Shown: positions 1 to 9,167 of the stretch, in pieces
Layout: each line of letters starts with the position of its first letter
Numbering within the stretch: position 1 is the first letter of the stretch
Source: Bacteroidia bacterium
Lineage (GTDB): Bacteria > Bacteroidota > Bacteroidia > Bacteroidales > Azobacteroidaceae
Assembly: GCA_025996815.1 (NCBI GenBank)
Contig: BNTT01000012.1
Coordinates: 1-40,620 of the forward strand
Reading direction: 5' to 3'
Length of the DNA stretch: 40,620 bases
Position numbers and translations under genes: made by a program
The notes under the pieces: model-generated
Seen by the model: only the letters and a program-made list of their open reading frames with translations
Told to the model about the DNA's origin: nothing
Database searches by the model: none

Positions 1-860
1 AAACCGCCGCCAATATCCACAAATTCGACGTTGAAACCCATCGTGTGGAGTTGCACATAGAACTGTGAGGCTTCGCGCAACGCATTTTTGATGCGCCGAA
101 TTTTCGTTACCTGACTGCCGATGTGAAAATGAATCAGTTTGAGACTATCCTCCAACTTGTTTTTCTTCAAAATATCGAGGGCTTCGAGCAGTTCGCTCGA
201 CGACAAGCCAAACTTGCTGACATCGCCGCCCGATTCTTCCCATTTGCCGCTGCCGCTGCTCGCCAGCTTGATGCGAATGCCGATATTGGGCACGATGCGC
301 ATCTTTTTCGACAGCTCGGCAATGAGTTTCAACTCGTTGAGCTTTTCGACCACAATAAAAATGCGTTTGCCCATCTTTTGTGCCAAAAGAGCAAGTTGAA
401 TATAGTCCTCGTCCTTGTAGCCATTGCAAATAATCAGCGAATCGGGGCTGGTGTTGATAGCCAACACCGCGTGCAATTCGGGCTTGGAACCGGCTTCCAG
501 ACCGATATTGAACTTTTTGCCGTGGCTCACGATTTCTTCCACCACCTGCCGCATCTGATTGACTTTTATCGGATAGATGATAAAATTTTGCGCATCATAA
601 TTGTACTCCTGTGCCGCGATTTTGAAGCAGTTGGAGATTTTTTCAATCCGATTATCCAGAATATCGGAAAAGCGCAACAGCACCGGAGCCGCCACATCGC
701 GCAACGTCAGTTCGTCCATCAACTCCTTCAAATCCACCTGAGCCCCGTTTTTCTTCGGGCTCACCGTGATATGCCCCTTGTCGTTGATGGAAAAATAATC
801 CAACCCCCAGCCATAAATGTTATACAACTCAGCCGAATCCTCAACACGCCATTTTCTCAT
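1..860 (-). CDS. speA: Biosynthetic arginine decarboxylase, N-terminal part (runs off the window)
   Basis: Reading leftwards from the ATG at 860 gives 286 open codons to the window edge, beginning MRKWRVEDSAELYNIYGWG. This matches the N-terminus of SpeA, a PLP enzyme of the alanine-racemase fold that decarboxylates arginine to agmatine in polyamine synthesis. YPIKVNQ holds the PLP lysine (about residue 99), HFHIGSQ and VDIGGG follow, and the last codons visible encode the glycine loop that binds PLP phosphate. Family members are about 630 residues, so roughly 55% of the protein lies outside. A good promoter sits 39 bp upstream of the start. SpeA and the LysA at 13025 share fold and motifs, but the N-terminal block here is SpeA-specific. 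Very confident on identity. Confidence 0.93.
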   Translation of the reverse strand, partial: MRKWRVEDSAELYNIYGWGLDYFSINDKGHITVSPKKNGAQVDLKELMDELTLRDVAAPVLLRFSDILDNRIEKISNCFKIAAQEYNYDAQNFIIYPIKVNQMRQVVEEIVSHGKKFNIGLEAGSKPELHAVLAINTSPDSLIICNGYKDEDYIQLALLAQKMGKRIFIVVEKLNELKLIAELSKKMRIVPNIGIRIKLASSGSGKWEESGGDVSKFGLSSSELLEALDILKKNKLEDSLKLIHFHIGSQVTKIRRIKNALREASQFYVQLHTMGFNVEFVDIGGG

Positions 861-898
861 TTTAAACCAATTAAAATCCTATATTACATAATATTCCG

Positions 899-930
899 CG
901 CAAAATTACGAAAACTTTTTGATTTAGCAA
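899..930 (-). promoter_or_regulatory. Bacteroidetes-type promoter for speA
   Basis: On the minus strand TTG (930-928) is followed after 19 bp by TAATTTTGCG (908-899). This fits the Bacteroidetes sigma-ABfr pattern TTG-N19/20-TAnnTTTG and leaves a leader of about 30 nt before the speA ATG. It lies in the gap between the DUF2442 gene and speA, so speA need not depend on the upstream pair. Confidence 0.7.
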
Positions 931-961
931 ACTTTTTTGAATGGCGGTTAATAGAGGCGCA

Positions 962-1183
962 TTACAATGCCTTTTTTCGCATAAAACCATCATAACTTAA
1001 ATCTTCGTCTATATCCTCCCAGCGGATGCCAAAATTATCATACTCAAAATGAGCACGTTGTGCAGGCGAGGCTTGCCGCAAGAGCGGGTATTCGTCAAAT
1101 TGCTCGCGATACACCTCTCCGTCTATGGTTTGAATATACACAGCAACATCATCAATCCAAACATTAGTAATTGTGGGTTTCAT
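962..1183 (-). CDS. DUF2442 family small protein
   Basis: This 73-residue protein has the DUF2442 pattern: an N-terminal beta region with VWIDDVAVYIQTIDG, then PLLRQASPAQRAHFE and a closing GIRWEDIDEDLSYDGF. The family is small, cytosolic and without a firm biochemical role. It is very often encoded directly next to a DUF4160 protein, as here, where only 6 bp separate the two genes. The pair has been suggested to behave as a toxin-antitoxin-like module, but nothing in the sequence proves it. It would be co-transcribed from the promoter at 1466-1496. The family call is firm and the function is unknown. Confidence 0.85.
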   Translation of the reverse strand: MKPTITNVWIDDVAVYIQTIDGEVYREQFDEYPLLRQASPAQRAHFEYDNFGIRWEDIDEDLSYDGFMRKKAL

Positions 1184-1189
1184 ATTTTA

Positions 1190-1441
1190 TTATTTTGCAC
1201 TAAAAAATTTGTTCCATCTATCTACGATTATTTGCTTATTCTCTTCTATCAATCCTTCGGCTACTTTTAATTCGCTGACACTTAGCCCATTGTTTTCAAT
1301 TAACACAACTTCGGGAACGACTTGAAATTTTGCCTTTTCCTTTATCCTTCCTTTACCCTTGACCACATGAATATGAATAGGTTCGTGGTCATCACTGTAA
1401 AACATAAATCGCAATCCGAAAAATATAAAAATTGTAGGCAT
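1190..1441 (-). CDS. DUF4160 family small protein
   Basis: This 83-residue protein opens MPTIFIFFGLRFMFYSDDHEPIHIHV, where the HEPIHIHV segment is the hallmark of DUF4160. A basic stretch (KGKGRIKEKAKF) and a helix ending in VDRWNKFF follow. Family members are 75-100 residues, so it is full length. It is the first gene of a two-gene unit with the DUF2442 gene 6 bp downstream. A strong promoter lies 25 bp before its ATG and a terminator separates it from susD upstream. The molecular role is unknown. The His-rich strand could bind metal or nucleic acid, but that is a guess. Confidence 0.85.
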   Translation of the reverse strand: MPTIFIFFGLRFMFYSDDHEPIHIHVVKGKGRIKEKAKFQVVPEVVLIENNGLSVSELKVAEGLIEENKQIIVDRWNKFFSAK

Positions 1442-1465
1442 GATGCTTTGTTTTTAATTGTTTGT

Positions 1466-1496
1466 GCAAAGGTACTGATATTTTTCCACAAAACAA
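1466..1496 (-). promoter_or_regulatory. Bacteroidetes-type promoter for the DUF4160-DUF2442 pair
   Basis: TTG (1496-1494, minus strand), 19 bp, then TACCTTTGC (1474-1466) is a near-perfect match to the Bacteroidetes housekeeping promoter. The start codon at 1441 follows about 18 nt after the expected transcription start. The TTG element lies within the T-rich tail of the susD terminator. Confidence 0.8.
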
Positions 1497-1534
1497 GCAT
1501 CGCCCGACAGTAAGCAAGTTCTGTCGGGCGATGC
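1497..1534 (-). terminator. Rho-independent terminator after susD
   Basis: Bases 1497-1510 and 1521-1534 form a perfect 14-bp inverted repeat (GCATCGCCCGACAG) around a 10-nt loop. On the minus strand the stem is followed by TTGTTTT. It lies 31 bp beyond the susD stop, so it should end the susC-susD transcript. Confidence 0.85.
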
Positions 1535-1564
1535 GCATTTACAAAGGAGCGCAGTAGGTTTATC

Positions 1565-3322
1565 TTATTCTGCTATATCCCACCAAACAGGGAATGAAAA
1601 AATATCCTGTAACAACGCATGCGGATGCGACTTTTCCACACTTATGTTATTGTTATTGATTTCGATATAACATTGTTGGAAACGGCGAAACATATCTCCT
1701 GAATTGGGGAATGCAGGGTCTTTTGAAACTGCGTTGGTGTGTTCATAAGGCGGTGTCCACCCCCGATACACGTCCGATTTGTAATCATAGCGACGCTGGT
1801 CGTTCCAATTTTGATGTGAGAAACCTAACGCAATGTATTTTTGTTGCATTATTTTACCCAACGTCAAATCTCCGGAGGTGCCAACCGCCGCACTATTCAA
1901 ATAAGTGTCGATATCCGTTTGCGGAATAATCTGTTTAGAGATATTGTCAGTGGTGCCATATTCTGCTAATTTTGTATTGAGCAAATCGAAATGCGCTTGA
2001 ATACCATCTTTGTAAGCAGTAAAAGCTCCGGGCTTATCCCCTTTATTAAACAAAATTTCTGCTTTGATAAAGCACATTTCAGAATAGGTCATCAATGTCG
2101 TAGGCGCATCCGGACGTGTATAAAATGTGCCCGAATTGATATAATGAGTTCCATCAGCATCCTTTTCCTTGGTAGTTGTGGTTACAATTCCGGGAGAGGT
2201 GAGGGCGACGTAATGGTTGCCATCCGTGGAAGTAAGCGTCCAGCCATTTCCCGCATTAATTGTTGATTTATCATACGACCCATCATTGCGTACATTGGTG
2301 CGTGTATCTACGCCATCGGAAAGTTCCCAAGCGGAAGTAAGCGTATTTTGTACGGCAGGGATTAACTTCCAAGCGCGCGGGTCAACGATGCCTTTACCAT
2401 CAAAGTCGGTCAACAAATCGGCATACCATTTTGTTACAAAAAAAGACTTTGAATCACCCCAATATGTAAGCCAACTGTAAGCAATGGATGTCATGTTAGG
2501 GTCTCCAATATTAGGAAATTCTATACCCGTTCCTGCATCTTCATGTTTGACGATAGTGCTTTCAAGATTGCTTTTCGGGGCATTTTCAATCGCCGCCAAA
2601 ATATCATCCGGCTTGTAAAGACTTGACTTTTTCGACAGATTGTTCAGCCAGCGAGCCTTGAATCCATAGCACATTTTGAGCCATTTACCTGCATCTCCGT
2701 CGTTCCACCAATCGCCTTTCGCCAACGGAGTTGCTCCGGCAGGCTGTGTTTGTTTGAACAAAGCAATGGCTTCGTCTAATTCGCGTAATGCACCTTCAAA
2801 AATGGTTTTCCCATCATCAAATTGCCCGTTGATTGTGCCATTAAATGCTTGGGTGTGGATAGTTTCGCCGTACAAATCGGTCATCAACATAAACCCAATT
2901 GCACGGAAAAATTTTACGGTAGCCATGTAGTGATAAGCATTTTCTTTCTCCGCTTTGTCATACAAGTCCTGCAAATTAGTTCCTGCATTGGTATAGAACT
3001 CTTGATAAATCGGCGTATAAGGACGATAGGATTCCGCTCCATTCCCGTTCGGTGTCCATCTTGCAAGTATGTTGAACCTATTATTCCTATTCCCATAAGT
3101 GTCGAATGAAGTCATTATTTGTTGCCCAATGAGCGAAGACAAGTGTCCTGACCCTCCGTAGCAATGCAAAAGGACATACTCTAATGCCGGCAAACGATGT
3201 TCCACCGACACTGAAAAGTTAGTGGGGCTATCAGGATTTGTGTTGATATCCAGATAGTCGTCACAAGAAACAAATGCAAAAGTCATTAACAGACTGATGC
3301 CAAAATATTTTATATTTTTCAT
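1565..3322 (-). CDS. susD: SusD/RagB-like nutrient-binding outer-membrane lipoprotein
   Basis: This is a 585-residue lipoprotein with signal peptide MKNIKYFGISLLMTFAFVSC and the lipidated Cys at residue 20. The mature start DDYLDINTNPDSPTN and the following RLPALEYVLL are typical of the SusD-like branch often annotated SusD-like_2. SusD proteins sit on the cell surface and act as the lid that captures glycan or peptide ligands and passes them into the SusC barrel. The C-terminal region keeps the usual KYIALGFSHQNWNDQRRYD block. An ATG 9 bp upstream (3331) is also possible; I prefer 3322 because it gives a compact signal peptide. It follows susC by 19 bp in the same transcript. No glycoside hydrolase, sigma or anti-sigma gene accompanies the pair, so the ligand cannot be guessed. 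Confidence 0.92.
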   Translation of the reverse strand: MKNIKYFGISLLMTFAFVSCDDYLDINTNPDSPTNFSVSVEHRLPALEYVLLHCYGGSGHLSSLIGQQIMTSFDTYGNRNNRFNILARWTPNGNGAESYRPYTPIYQEFYTNAGTNLQDLYDKAEKENAYHYMATVKFFRAIGFMLMTDLYGETIHTQAFNGTINGQFDDGKTIFEGALRELDEAIALFKQTQPAGATPLAKGDWWNDGDAGKWLKMCYGFKARWLNNLSKKSSLYKPDDILAAIENAPKSNLESTIVKHEDAGTGIEFPNIGDPNMTSIAYSWLTYWGDSKSFFVTKWYADLLTDFDGKGIVDPRAWKLIPAVQNTLTSAWELSDGVDTRTNVRNDGSYDKSTINAGNGWTLTSTDGNHYVALTSPGIVTTTTKEKDADGTHYINSGTFYTRPDAPTTLMTYSEMCFIKAEILFNKGDKPGAFTAYKDGIQAHFDLLNTKLAEYGTTDNISKQIIPQTDIDTYLNSAAVGTSGDLTLGKIMQQKYIALGFSHQNWNDQRRYDYKSDVYRGWTPPYEHTNAVSKDPAFPNSGDMFRRFQQCYIEINNNNISVEKSHPHALLQDIFSFPVWWDIAE

Positions 3323-3341
3323 AACTGTCATTATTTATTTA

Positions 3342-6300
3342 TTAAAATTTTAAACTTACTCCGAACGAAAAGCCTGATGTAGCAGGTACGCTGCAATAGT
3401 CAATACCTACCCCACTCGAACCATTTGTACCCGAACCTGCAGCCGATGTTTCCGGGTCCATGCCTTTATAATTGGTAAAAAGCAAAAGATTATCGCCGGA
3501 AGCAGTGAACGTACATCCTTTGATAAATTTAGTTTTTGCCAATAATGTTTGCGGCATTGTGTAGGACAGCGAAACCGCACGTAAGCGCAACCAATTCGTT
3601 TCTGTCAAGAAATGAGAGGCTTCTCTCGTGTAATAAGTAGTCCAATAATCCTGAATAGCATAACGTCCTTCCGGTGTACTTGCATCAAACGTAACTGTTT
3701 TGTTTTCATAAACAGGAGCTGCTGCTGTGCCCGTATTTATTACCCCATCAATAGTCAGCGATTCGCGGTCTTCACTGCGTTTCGACATTCCTCGCTTGGT
3801 CATTTCATAATCTGTTCCGTTATACACAACGCCTCCTTTGCGGAAATCCCACAAGAAGGAAAGGTTCCAATCTTTGTATTGCAGACTGTTGTTGAACCCT
3901 CCGGTAAATTTAGGTTCGCGATTACCTACGTCATTCTGACTGTTGTTGGAAACTTGCGGCATACCTGAAACCGCATCCAAAATCACTTTTCCGTCAGGAG
4001 CCCTGTCCCATTTTGTTCCGGAAAGTCCCATAAAATAGCTATCCGGAAATGCTGCAGCCGTGATACCGCCAATGTCATTTACCTCAGTAACTTTCAATAT
4101 CTCAACTCCATTCAACAAGTTGGCAACTCGCCCCCGATTGCCGGCAAAGTTCAATGTAGCTTCCCATGTGAAATCACGGGTTTTTATCGGTTGTCCTGTA
4201 ATAGACAATTCCATCCCTTTGTTGTATAAGTCTCCTGCATTGACTATCGGAATAATAAAACCAATTGAATTACTGATTCTTGGGAATATCAACTGATTAT
4301 ACGAATCGTTGGTATAATAGGTATAGTCAAACCCGATACGTCCGTTCAGAAAACGCACATCCAAACCCAATTCCATAGATTTGGTAATTTCCGGTTTCAA
4401 AAAAGAATTTCCTCCCTCGTTAGGCTCGTTGATTACACCAATTGTACCGTTCATAAATTCTTGATATTCTCTCAAATTTGTATTTGTTTGATAGGGAGCA
4501 GCATCCTTACCTACTTGCGCCCAAGAAGCACGGAGTTTACCAAACGAGAGAATATCGTTTTTCGGCAACAATTCGCTGAATACCACGCTACCGCTAAACG
4601 AAGGATACCAATAGGAACGACTGTCCACCGGAAGTGTTGATGTGTTGTCATTCCTTTCTGTTACAGTAAAGTAAGCCCAGTTTTTGTAGGATGCGCGGAA
4701 CTCTCCATAGACACTGACCATTCTCTTTTGACTGTGACCTTCTTCAAAGGATTTATTTGCTTTTAATATCGTGTTCCAACTAAAAAAAGTGTCGGAAGTA
4801 AATTTATAACCCATTCGGCGATTGGTTACCCGTTTGGTATCTTCGGTAGAAGTTCCCAACAGCAAACCTAAATCAAAATCACCAAAAGTTTTGTTAATAC
4901 CGGTCATCAAGTTGGATGATAAATAGGTGTATCTTTGTTCACTTTCACTCATCATTCCGTCTTGATAATCCCCTTTTAATGCACCACCTTTAGCCACAAA
5001 ATTATCAGTACCTGTGGTATAAGAGTCGGTGCCGGCACGGTAGGCAACATTCCACCAATCAGTAATCTTAAAGTCTAAATTAACACTTCCGGTGAAACGT
5101 TCGGTGCGGTCGCTCAGTCTGTTTTTGTTGATTGTCCAATAAGGATTTTCAATGTCATTCACGAGGTCGGTATTATACGCTTGATTACGGTATTTCGTGC
5201 CGTCATCATTCAGATAATGCTTCATATCTTCGCTTCGAGGCCAAGGATAAATGGCAGTCATCGCGCCGTTGCCACTTGAGCCATACAATCCTGCGCTGGT
5301 CAATGTTTTGTTGGTACTTGCCAGCGAATAGGCAACATTGGCACCCACGGTCAATTTGCCGTATTTTTGGTCGCCGTTGAAACGGAAAGTCGTCTTGTCA
5401 TAACCGGTAGTCGGAATTATTCCTGTTTGGCTGAAATTGGAAGCCGAAAAATAGAACGAGCCGTTTTTACTGCCGCCCGATACACTCACGCTGTTATCCC
5501 AAATACTGCCGTTTTGAAAAAAGTCTTCGATATTGTTGTAGATTTTTTCACCTGCAGCAAAAGGGTCACCCCAAGAATCCATCGTGTCTTCCGTTTTGCC
5601 TCCCATCGACGTATAGGCTCCGCGTTTGTATTTGCCTTGCTGCTCCGGAAAACGATTAACCCAATTAGTTGATAATTTGGAATTTACATCCACAGACACA
5701 GCACCTTCTTTTCCTTTTTTGGTTGTGATGACAATTACCCCGGCAGCAGCTCGAGAACCGTACAAAGCCGCCGCGGCAGGACCTTTCAACACCGACATAT
5801 TCTCAATGTCTTCCGGATTAATATCCATCACACGGTTGCTGGCTGTAGTTGCAACACTGGTCACCCCATCGAAAGTCGAACTTCCAAGAGTGGATGTTGA
5901 GTTGTCGAAAATCACACCATCCACTACAAAGACAGGCTGATTGTCGCGGTCAAACGAAGTACCCCCACGCAAAATAATCTGCGCACCGGCACCGGCAGAA
6001 CCCGAACTTTGGGTGATGTTCACCCCCGCAATTTTCCCTGCTAAGGAACTCAGCGGGTTCGCGGTTTTGTTTTTGGTGATTTCCTCGCTGTTGATGTCCT
6101 GCACCGAATAGCCCAGCGATTTCTTCTCCTTTTTGATACCCAGCGCCGTCACTACCACTTCGTCGAGGGTGCTCGCGCTTTCTTTCAGGGTAACGTGGAT
6201 GGTCGTTTGACCGTTTACTGCCACTTCCTGAGTGGCATAACCCAAATAACTAATTTGCAACGTGGCGTTGGACGGCACTTGGAGGGAAAATTTCCCGTCC

Positions 6301-6509
6301 ACGTCAGTTGCAACTCCATTGCCCGGATTTCCCTTTTCAATGACGCTCGCGCCAATGACAGGTCCGTCCTGGTCAGAAACAACGCCGGATAAGGCAATCT
6401 TAGCCTCTTGCGGCGACTCAGCGAGCAAAACCTGTACCCCCCCCCCTGCGAATAGCATGGTGGCGGCGAAGAGCATCGCTGTGTGGAAATTACTGAACTG
6501 TTTTTTCAT
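3342..6509 (-). CDS. susC: SusC/RagA-family TonB-linked outer-membrane transporter
   Basis: This 1055-residue protein has a signal peptide (about 1-30), a carboxypeptidase-regulatory-like domain (about 38-110, GVVSDQDGPVIGASV to VTLKES), the SusC linker LDEVVVTALGIKKEKKSLGY (115-134), a plug with GKIAGVNITQSSG and LRGGTSFDRDNQPVFVVDG, and a long beta-barrel ending in Phe (FSFGVSLKF). Such proteins use TonB energy to import ligands held by the partner SusD. It is the first gene of the susC-susD transcript and has its own promoter 67 bp upstream. The striking oddity is a run of ten G (codons 22-25) inside the signal-peptide region; a one-base change in length would abolish the protein. As sequenced the frame is open. 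Identity is certain and the substrate unknown. Confidence 0.95.
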   Translation of the reverse strand: MKKQFSNFHTAMLFAATMLFAGGGVQVLLAESPQEAKIALSGVVSDQDGPVIGASVIEKGNPGNGVATDVDGKFSLQVPSNATLQISYLGYATQEVAVNGQTTIHVTLKESASTLDEVVVTALGIKKEKKSLGYSVQDINSEEITKNKTANPLSSLAGKIAGVNITQSSGSAGAGAQIILRGGTSFDRDNQPVFVVDGVIFDNSTSTLGSSTFDGVTSVATTASNRVMDINPEDIENMSVLKGPAAAALYGSRAAAGVIVITTKKGKEGAVSVDVNSKLSTNWVNRFPEQQGKYKRGAYTSMGGKTEDTMDSWGDPFAAGEKIYNNIEDFFQNGSIWDNSVSVSGGSKNGSFYFSASNFSQTGIIPTTGYDKTTFRFNGDQKYGKLTVGANVAYSLASTNKTLTSAGLYGSSGNGAMTAIYPWPRSEDMKHYLNDDGTKYRNQAYNTDLVNDIENPYWTINKNRLSDRTERFTGSVNLDFKITDWWNVAYRAGTDSYTTGTDNFVAKGGALKGDYQDGMMSESEQRYTYLSSNLMTGINKTFGDFDLGLLLGTSTEDTKRVTNRRMGYKFTSDTFFSWNTILKANKSFEEGHSQKRMVSVYGEFRASYKNWAYFTVTERNDNTSTLPVDSRSYWYPSFSGSVVFSELLPKNDILSFGKLRASWAQVGKDAAPYQTNTNLREYQEFMNGTIGVINEPNEGGNSFLKPEITKSMELGLDVRFLNGRIGFDYTYYTNDSYNQLIFPRISNSIGFIIPIVNAGDLYNKGMELSITGQPIKTRDFTWEATLNFAGNRGRVANLLNGVEILKVTEVNDIGGITAAAFPDSYFMGLSGTKWDRAPDGKVILDAVSGMPQVSNNSQNDVGNREPKFTGGFNNSLQYKDWNLSFLWDFRKGGVVYNGTDYEMTKRGMSKRSEDRESLTIDGVINTGTAAAPVYENKTVTFDASTPEGRYAIQDYWTTYYTREASHFLTETNWLRLRAVSLSYTMPQTLLAKTKFIKGCTFTASGDNLLLFTNYKGMDPETSAAGSGTNGSSGVGIDYCSVPATSGFSFGVSLKF
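6437..6446 (-). repeat. Ten-base homopolymer (poly-G on coding strand) in the susC signal-peptide region
   Basis: Codons 22-24 of susC are GGG GGG GGG and codon 25 begins with G, giving G10 on the coding strand. With 11 G the frame stops at a TGA seven codons after the tract. With 9 G it runs out of frame for about 60 codons to a TAA near 6215. Either change would leave no transporter. Confidence 0.95.
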
Positions 6510-6575
6510 TGTTTTAATGTATTTATTGAATATTAATATTGTTTGTTTCGCGCCAACTCATTTTGGACGCGAGTA

Positions 6576-6606
6576 CAAAGGTAATAAACATTTTTTGAAA
6601 ATCCAA
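6576..6606 (-). promoter_or_regulatory. Bacteroidetes-type promoter for susC-susD
   Basis: On the minus strand TTG (6606-6604), 20 bp, then TACCTTTG (6583-6576). The expected transcript has a leader of roughly 60 nt before the susC ATG at 6509. I saw no ECF-type promoter or adjacent sigma/anti-sigma genes. Confidence 0.7.
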
Positions 6607-6700
6607 ATATTTTGTGTTAAAATTTTTGGAGATTATCCGCAATCCCACAATCCCGCCCCTCCGATTACAATTTTTTCCCCCGTTTAGCGTTAATCACTAT

Positions 6701-7312
6701 ATGAAAAAGTTAGTTTTTGCTACAAACAATGCGCACAAACTTGAAGAGGTGCGCCAAATTTTGGGAAGCAGCGTGGAGGTGGTGTCGCTACGCGATATTC
6801 GGTGCACCGACGACATCCCCGAAACGGCGGATACGCTGGAGGGGAATGCCCTGCTGAAAGCCCGATTTGTGAAAGAACGCTACGACTGCGACTGTTTTGC
6901 CGACGATACCGGTTTGGAAATCAAGGCGTTAAACAACGAGCCGGGCGTATATTCCGCGCGCTACGCGGGCGAAGCAAAAAGCGATGCCGCCAATCGGCAA
7001 AAAGTGCTGCAAAAATTGGAGGAAAAGCGGCGAAACAACTCGGCGTGCGCACCCCAAGAGTTATATTCCGCCCGTTTTCGGACGGTTGTCGCCCTGATTT
7101 TGGACGGGCAGGAACATCTCTTTGAAGGCATCGTAGAGGGGAAAATCAGCCCCGAAGAGCGCGGAAAAGGCGGGTTTGGCTACGACTCCATTTTTGTGCC
7201 CGACGGCTATTCGGAAACTTTCGCCGAACTTGGTGCCGAGGTGAAAAACGCCATCAGCCACCGTGCACGGGCGGTGGAGGGCTTGAAAAAATTCCTGTCC
7301 TCTACACTTTGA
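6701..7312 (+). CDS. rdgB: XTP/dITP diphosphatase (Ham1/RdgB family)
   Basis: The 203-residue protein starts [21 protein letters not shown], the classic (T/S)xNxxK nucleotide-binding start of the Ham1 family. [27 protein letters not shown] (catalytic Asp pair), [22 protein letters not shown] and the closing SHRARA motif are all present. The enzyme hydrolyses non-canonical purine nucleoside triphosphates (XTP, dITP) to keep them out of DNA and RNA. An upstream in-frame start at 6614 would add 29 residues before the conserved N-terminus and is rejected. It is divergent from susC. Its last 11 bp overlap the 3' end of the convergent yitT gene. No convincing promoter was found in the 191-bp gap. 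Length and motifs are normal. Confidence 0.95.
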   Translation: MKKLVFATNNAHKLEEVRQILGSSVEVVSLRDIRCTDDIPETADTLEGNALLKARFVKERYDCDCFADDTGLEIKALNNEPGVYSARYAGEAKSDAANRQKVLQKLEEKRRNNSACAPQELYSARFRTVVALILDGQEHLFEGIVEGKISPEERGKGGFGYDSIFVPDGYSETFAELGAEVKNAISHRARAVEGLKKFLSSTL

Positions 7313-8234
7313 GCGCACCAAACCCCTCGCCATAGACCCCGCGCGTCATACATTGGGAGATGAATGCGGTGGGGTCGATGTCGTTGACGATGCGCATGAT
7401 GGTGAGGGCTTCGCTCTTTTTGACGAGCACGACAATCACTTTAACGCCTTTTTGGGTGTACCAGCCCACGCCGTCCAAGACCGTGCAGCCACGATGCAAC
7501 TTGTTGATTTCCGTGGCTATCAGGTCGTATTTCTCGGAAAAAATCATAAACTGTTCCGACTGCCGGGCACCGTTGATGACCATATCCACCGCGTAGGAGG
7601 AGGCTGCCATCGCCACCAAGCCATACACGATTTTGTCCACGCTCTGAAAAATCAGGTAGGACGACGAAATAATCAGCACGTCGCAAATCAGCATCGCTTT
7701 GCCGATGGAAATGTGATAATACTTGTTGATAATCAGCGCGATAATGTCCGTGCCGCCCGTGCTGCCCTTGTAGTTAATCACGATGCCGATGCCGCAGCCA
7801 CAGATGGCTCCACCGAGGATGCACGACATAAACGCCTCGCTATTGACCAATGGCTTCGTGATGACGGATTGCAAAAAAGCCAGCAAAAAAGTCATCAGAA
7901 TGACGCAGCAGATGGTTTTGAAACTGAATTTGAAGCCAAATATCCGAATGGCGAACACCAAAAGGAGGGCGTTGATGCCGAAATAGGTCATCGGCATTAT
8001 CGCCGGAATGCCCGTCGCATACCTCAGAAGGGCACCGATACCCGTTACGCCGCCGGTGGTGATTTCGGCAGGCAGGAAAAAGCCCGTCCAGCCGAAGGCG
8101 TAGAGGCACAAGCCTATCAGGATGAAAAAATCATCCTGAATTTCGCGCACAACCGTCCTGCGGTCGAGTTTCACCGGGTCGAGGTTGACCACTTTTTTCA
8201 GCGTCAATTTACGCTTCTCTGTATTTATTTTCAT
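7302..8234 (-). CDS. YitT family membrane protein (DUF161 + DUF2179)
   Basis: This 310-residue protein has a charged N-terminal tail and about six hydrophobic helices. The second segment contains [20 protein letters not shown] and a later loop carries [15 protein letters not shown], both signatures of the YitT/DUF161 fold. A soluble DUF2179 domain follows (about 225-300, [20 protein letters not shown] through [12 protein letters not shown]). The family is widespread in the inner membrane with no agreed transport substrate. The gene begins 26 bp before rsgA ends, which suggests translational coupling, and its 3' end overlaps rdgB on the other strand by 11 bp. No promoter of its own was seen. 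Family call is firm and function unknown. Confidence 0.9.
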   Translation of the reverse strand: MKINTEKRKLTLKKVVNLDPVKLDRRTVVREIQDDFFILIGLCLYAFGWTGFFLPAEITTGGVTGIGALLRYATGIPAIMPMTYFGINALLLVFAIRIFGFKFSFKTICCVILMTFLLAFLQSVITKPLVNSEAFMSCILGGAICGCGIGIVINYKGSTGGTDIIALIINKYYHISIGKAMLICDVLIISSSYLIFQSVDKIVYGLVAMAASSYAVDMVINGARQSEQFMIFSEKYDLIATEINKLHRGCTVLDGVGWYTQKGVKVIVVLVKKSEALTIMRIVNDIDPTAFISQCMTRGVYGEGFGALKV

Positions 8235-9141
8235 TTTTGTCTTCTAATATATTGAGGTAACTTTTGTAGCGCGATTCGCTGATAAAATGCTCTGTCACAG
8301 CCTGTTTGACTGCGCAACCCGGCTCCTGCCGATGGGTACAGTTATTGTATTTGCAGGCGTGTGAAAACTTGAAAATTTCGGGAAAATAGTGCGCAATTTC
8401 GGCATCTTCCATATCGAACACGCCAAAACCCTTAATCCCCGGAGTATCAATGATATAGCCGCCGTCGGGCAGGGTGAGCATCTCCGAAAAAGTGGTCGTG
8501 TGCATCCCCTTGTTGTGATAGTCCGAAATGGCTCGCGTCTTCTGCGCTCCGCCCGGAATGAGGCGATTGATGAGCGTCGATTTGCCCACGCCCGAATGTC
8601 CCGAAAACAGCGTCGTCTTGTTTTGCAGCGGCGCAATAAACCGCTCCCTCACATCCGCGTCTTCCGTTGCCGAAACCTGATAGCAGGGATAGCCGATGGT
8701 CTTGTAAAGGCGAATCAGCGCGTGCATATATTCCTGCTCGTCGGTGTTGATGCAATCTATCTTGTTGAAAACCAACGCCGCAGGGATGCGATAAGCCTCC
8801 GCCGTAGCCAAAAAGCGGTCGATAAACGTGGTGGAGGTGACGGGATGATTGACCGTAACAATCAGAAACACCTGGTCGAGATTAGCCGCCAGAATGTGCG
8901 ACTGCTTCGACAGGTTAGACGAGCGGCGGACAATATAATTCCTGCGGTCGTCAATTTCGCGGATAAAAGCCGTGCCCTCCGCATTGAGTTCAAGCCCCAC
9001 AAAATCGCCAATCGCAACAGGATTAGTGCTCTGTATGTCCTTCAAACGGAAATTCCCCTTGAGTTTTGCCTCAATCAATTCGCCGCTCTCAGCCTTAACC
9101 AGAAAACTGCTGCCCGTATTTTTTATAATCAGCCCTTTCAC
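8209..9141 (-). CDS. rsgA: Ribosome small-subunit-dependent GTPase A
   Basis: RsgA (YjeQ) is a late assembly factor that checks the 30S subunit and leaves on GTP hydrolysis. The 310-residue protein has an N-terminal OB fold (about 1-65), then a circularly permuted GTPase in which NKID (126-129) precedes GHSGVGKS (181-188) and DTPG (232-235). A zinc-finger follows with Cys263, Cys268, His270 and Cys276. I chose the GTG at 9141 because family members start (M)KGLIIKNTG; an ATG at 9243 would add 34 residues encoded by AT-rich promoter DNA and lies upstream of the promoter. It is first in the rsgA-yitT pair and overlaps yitT by 26 bp. Confidence 0.93.
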   Translation of the reverse strand: MKGLIIKNTGSSFLVKAESGELIEAKLKGNFRLKDIQSTNPVAIGDFVGLELNAEGTAFIREIDDRRNYIVRRSSNLSKQSHILAANLDQVFLIVTVNHPVTSTTFIDRFLATAEAYRIPAALVFNKIDCINTDEQEYMHALIRLYKTIGYPCYQVSATEDADVRERFIAPLQNKTTLFSGHSGVGKSTLINRLIPGGAQKTRAISDYHNKGMHTTTFSEMLTLPDGGYIIDTPGIKGFGVFDMEDAEIAHYFPEIFKFSHACKYNNCTHRQEPGCAVKQAVTEHFISESRYKSYLNILEDKNENKYREA

Positions 9142-9167
9142 GTATATATCAATAAAAATAATTGGTA

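Noticed and set aside
123..995. A 290-codon open frame on the plus strand
   Set aside because: It lies opposite speA, whose minus-strand translation shows clear arginine decarboxylase motifs; the plus-strand product has no recognisable features.
7353..8255. A 300-codon open frame on the plus strand opposite yitT
   Set aside because: Its product is rich in His, Asp and Arg as expected for an antisense shadow, and the minus strand encodes a good YitT protein.
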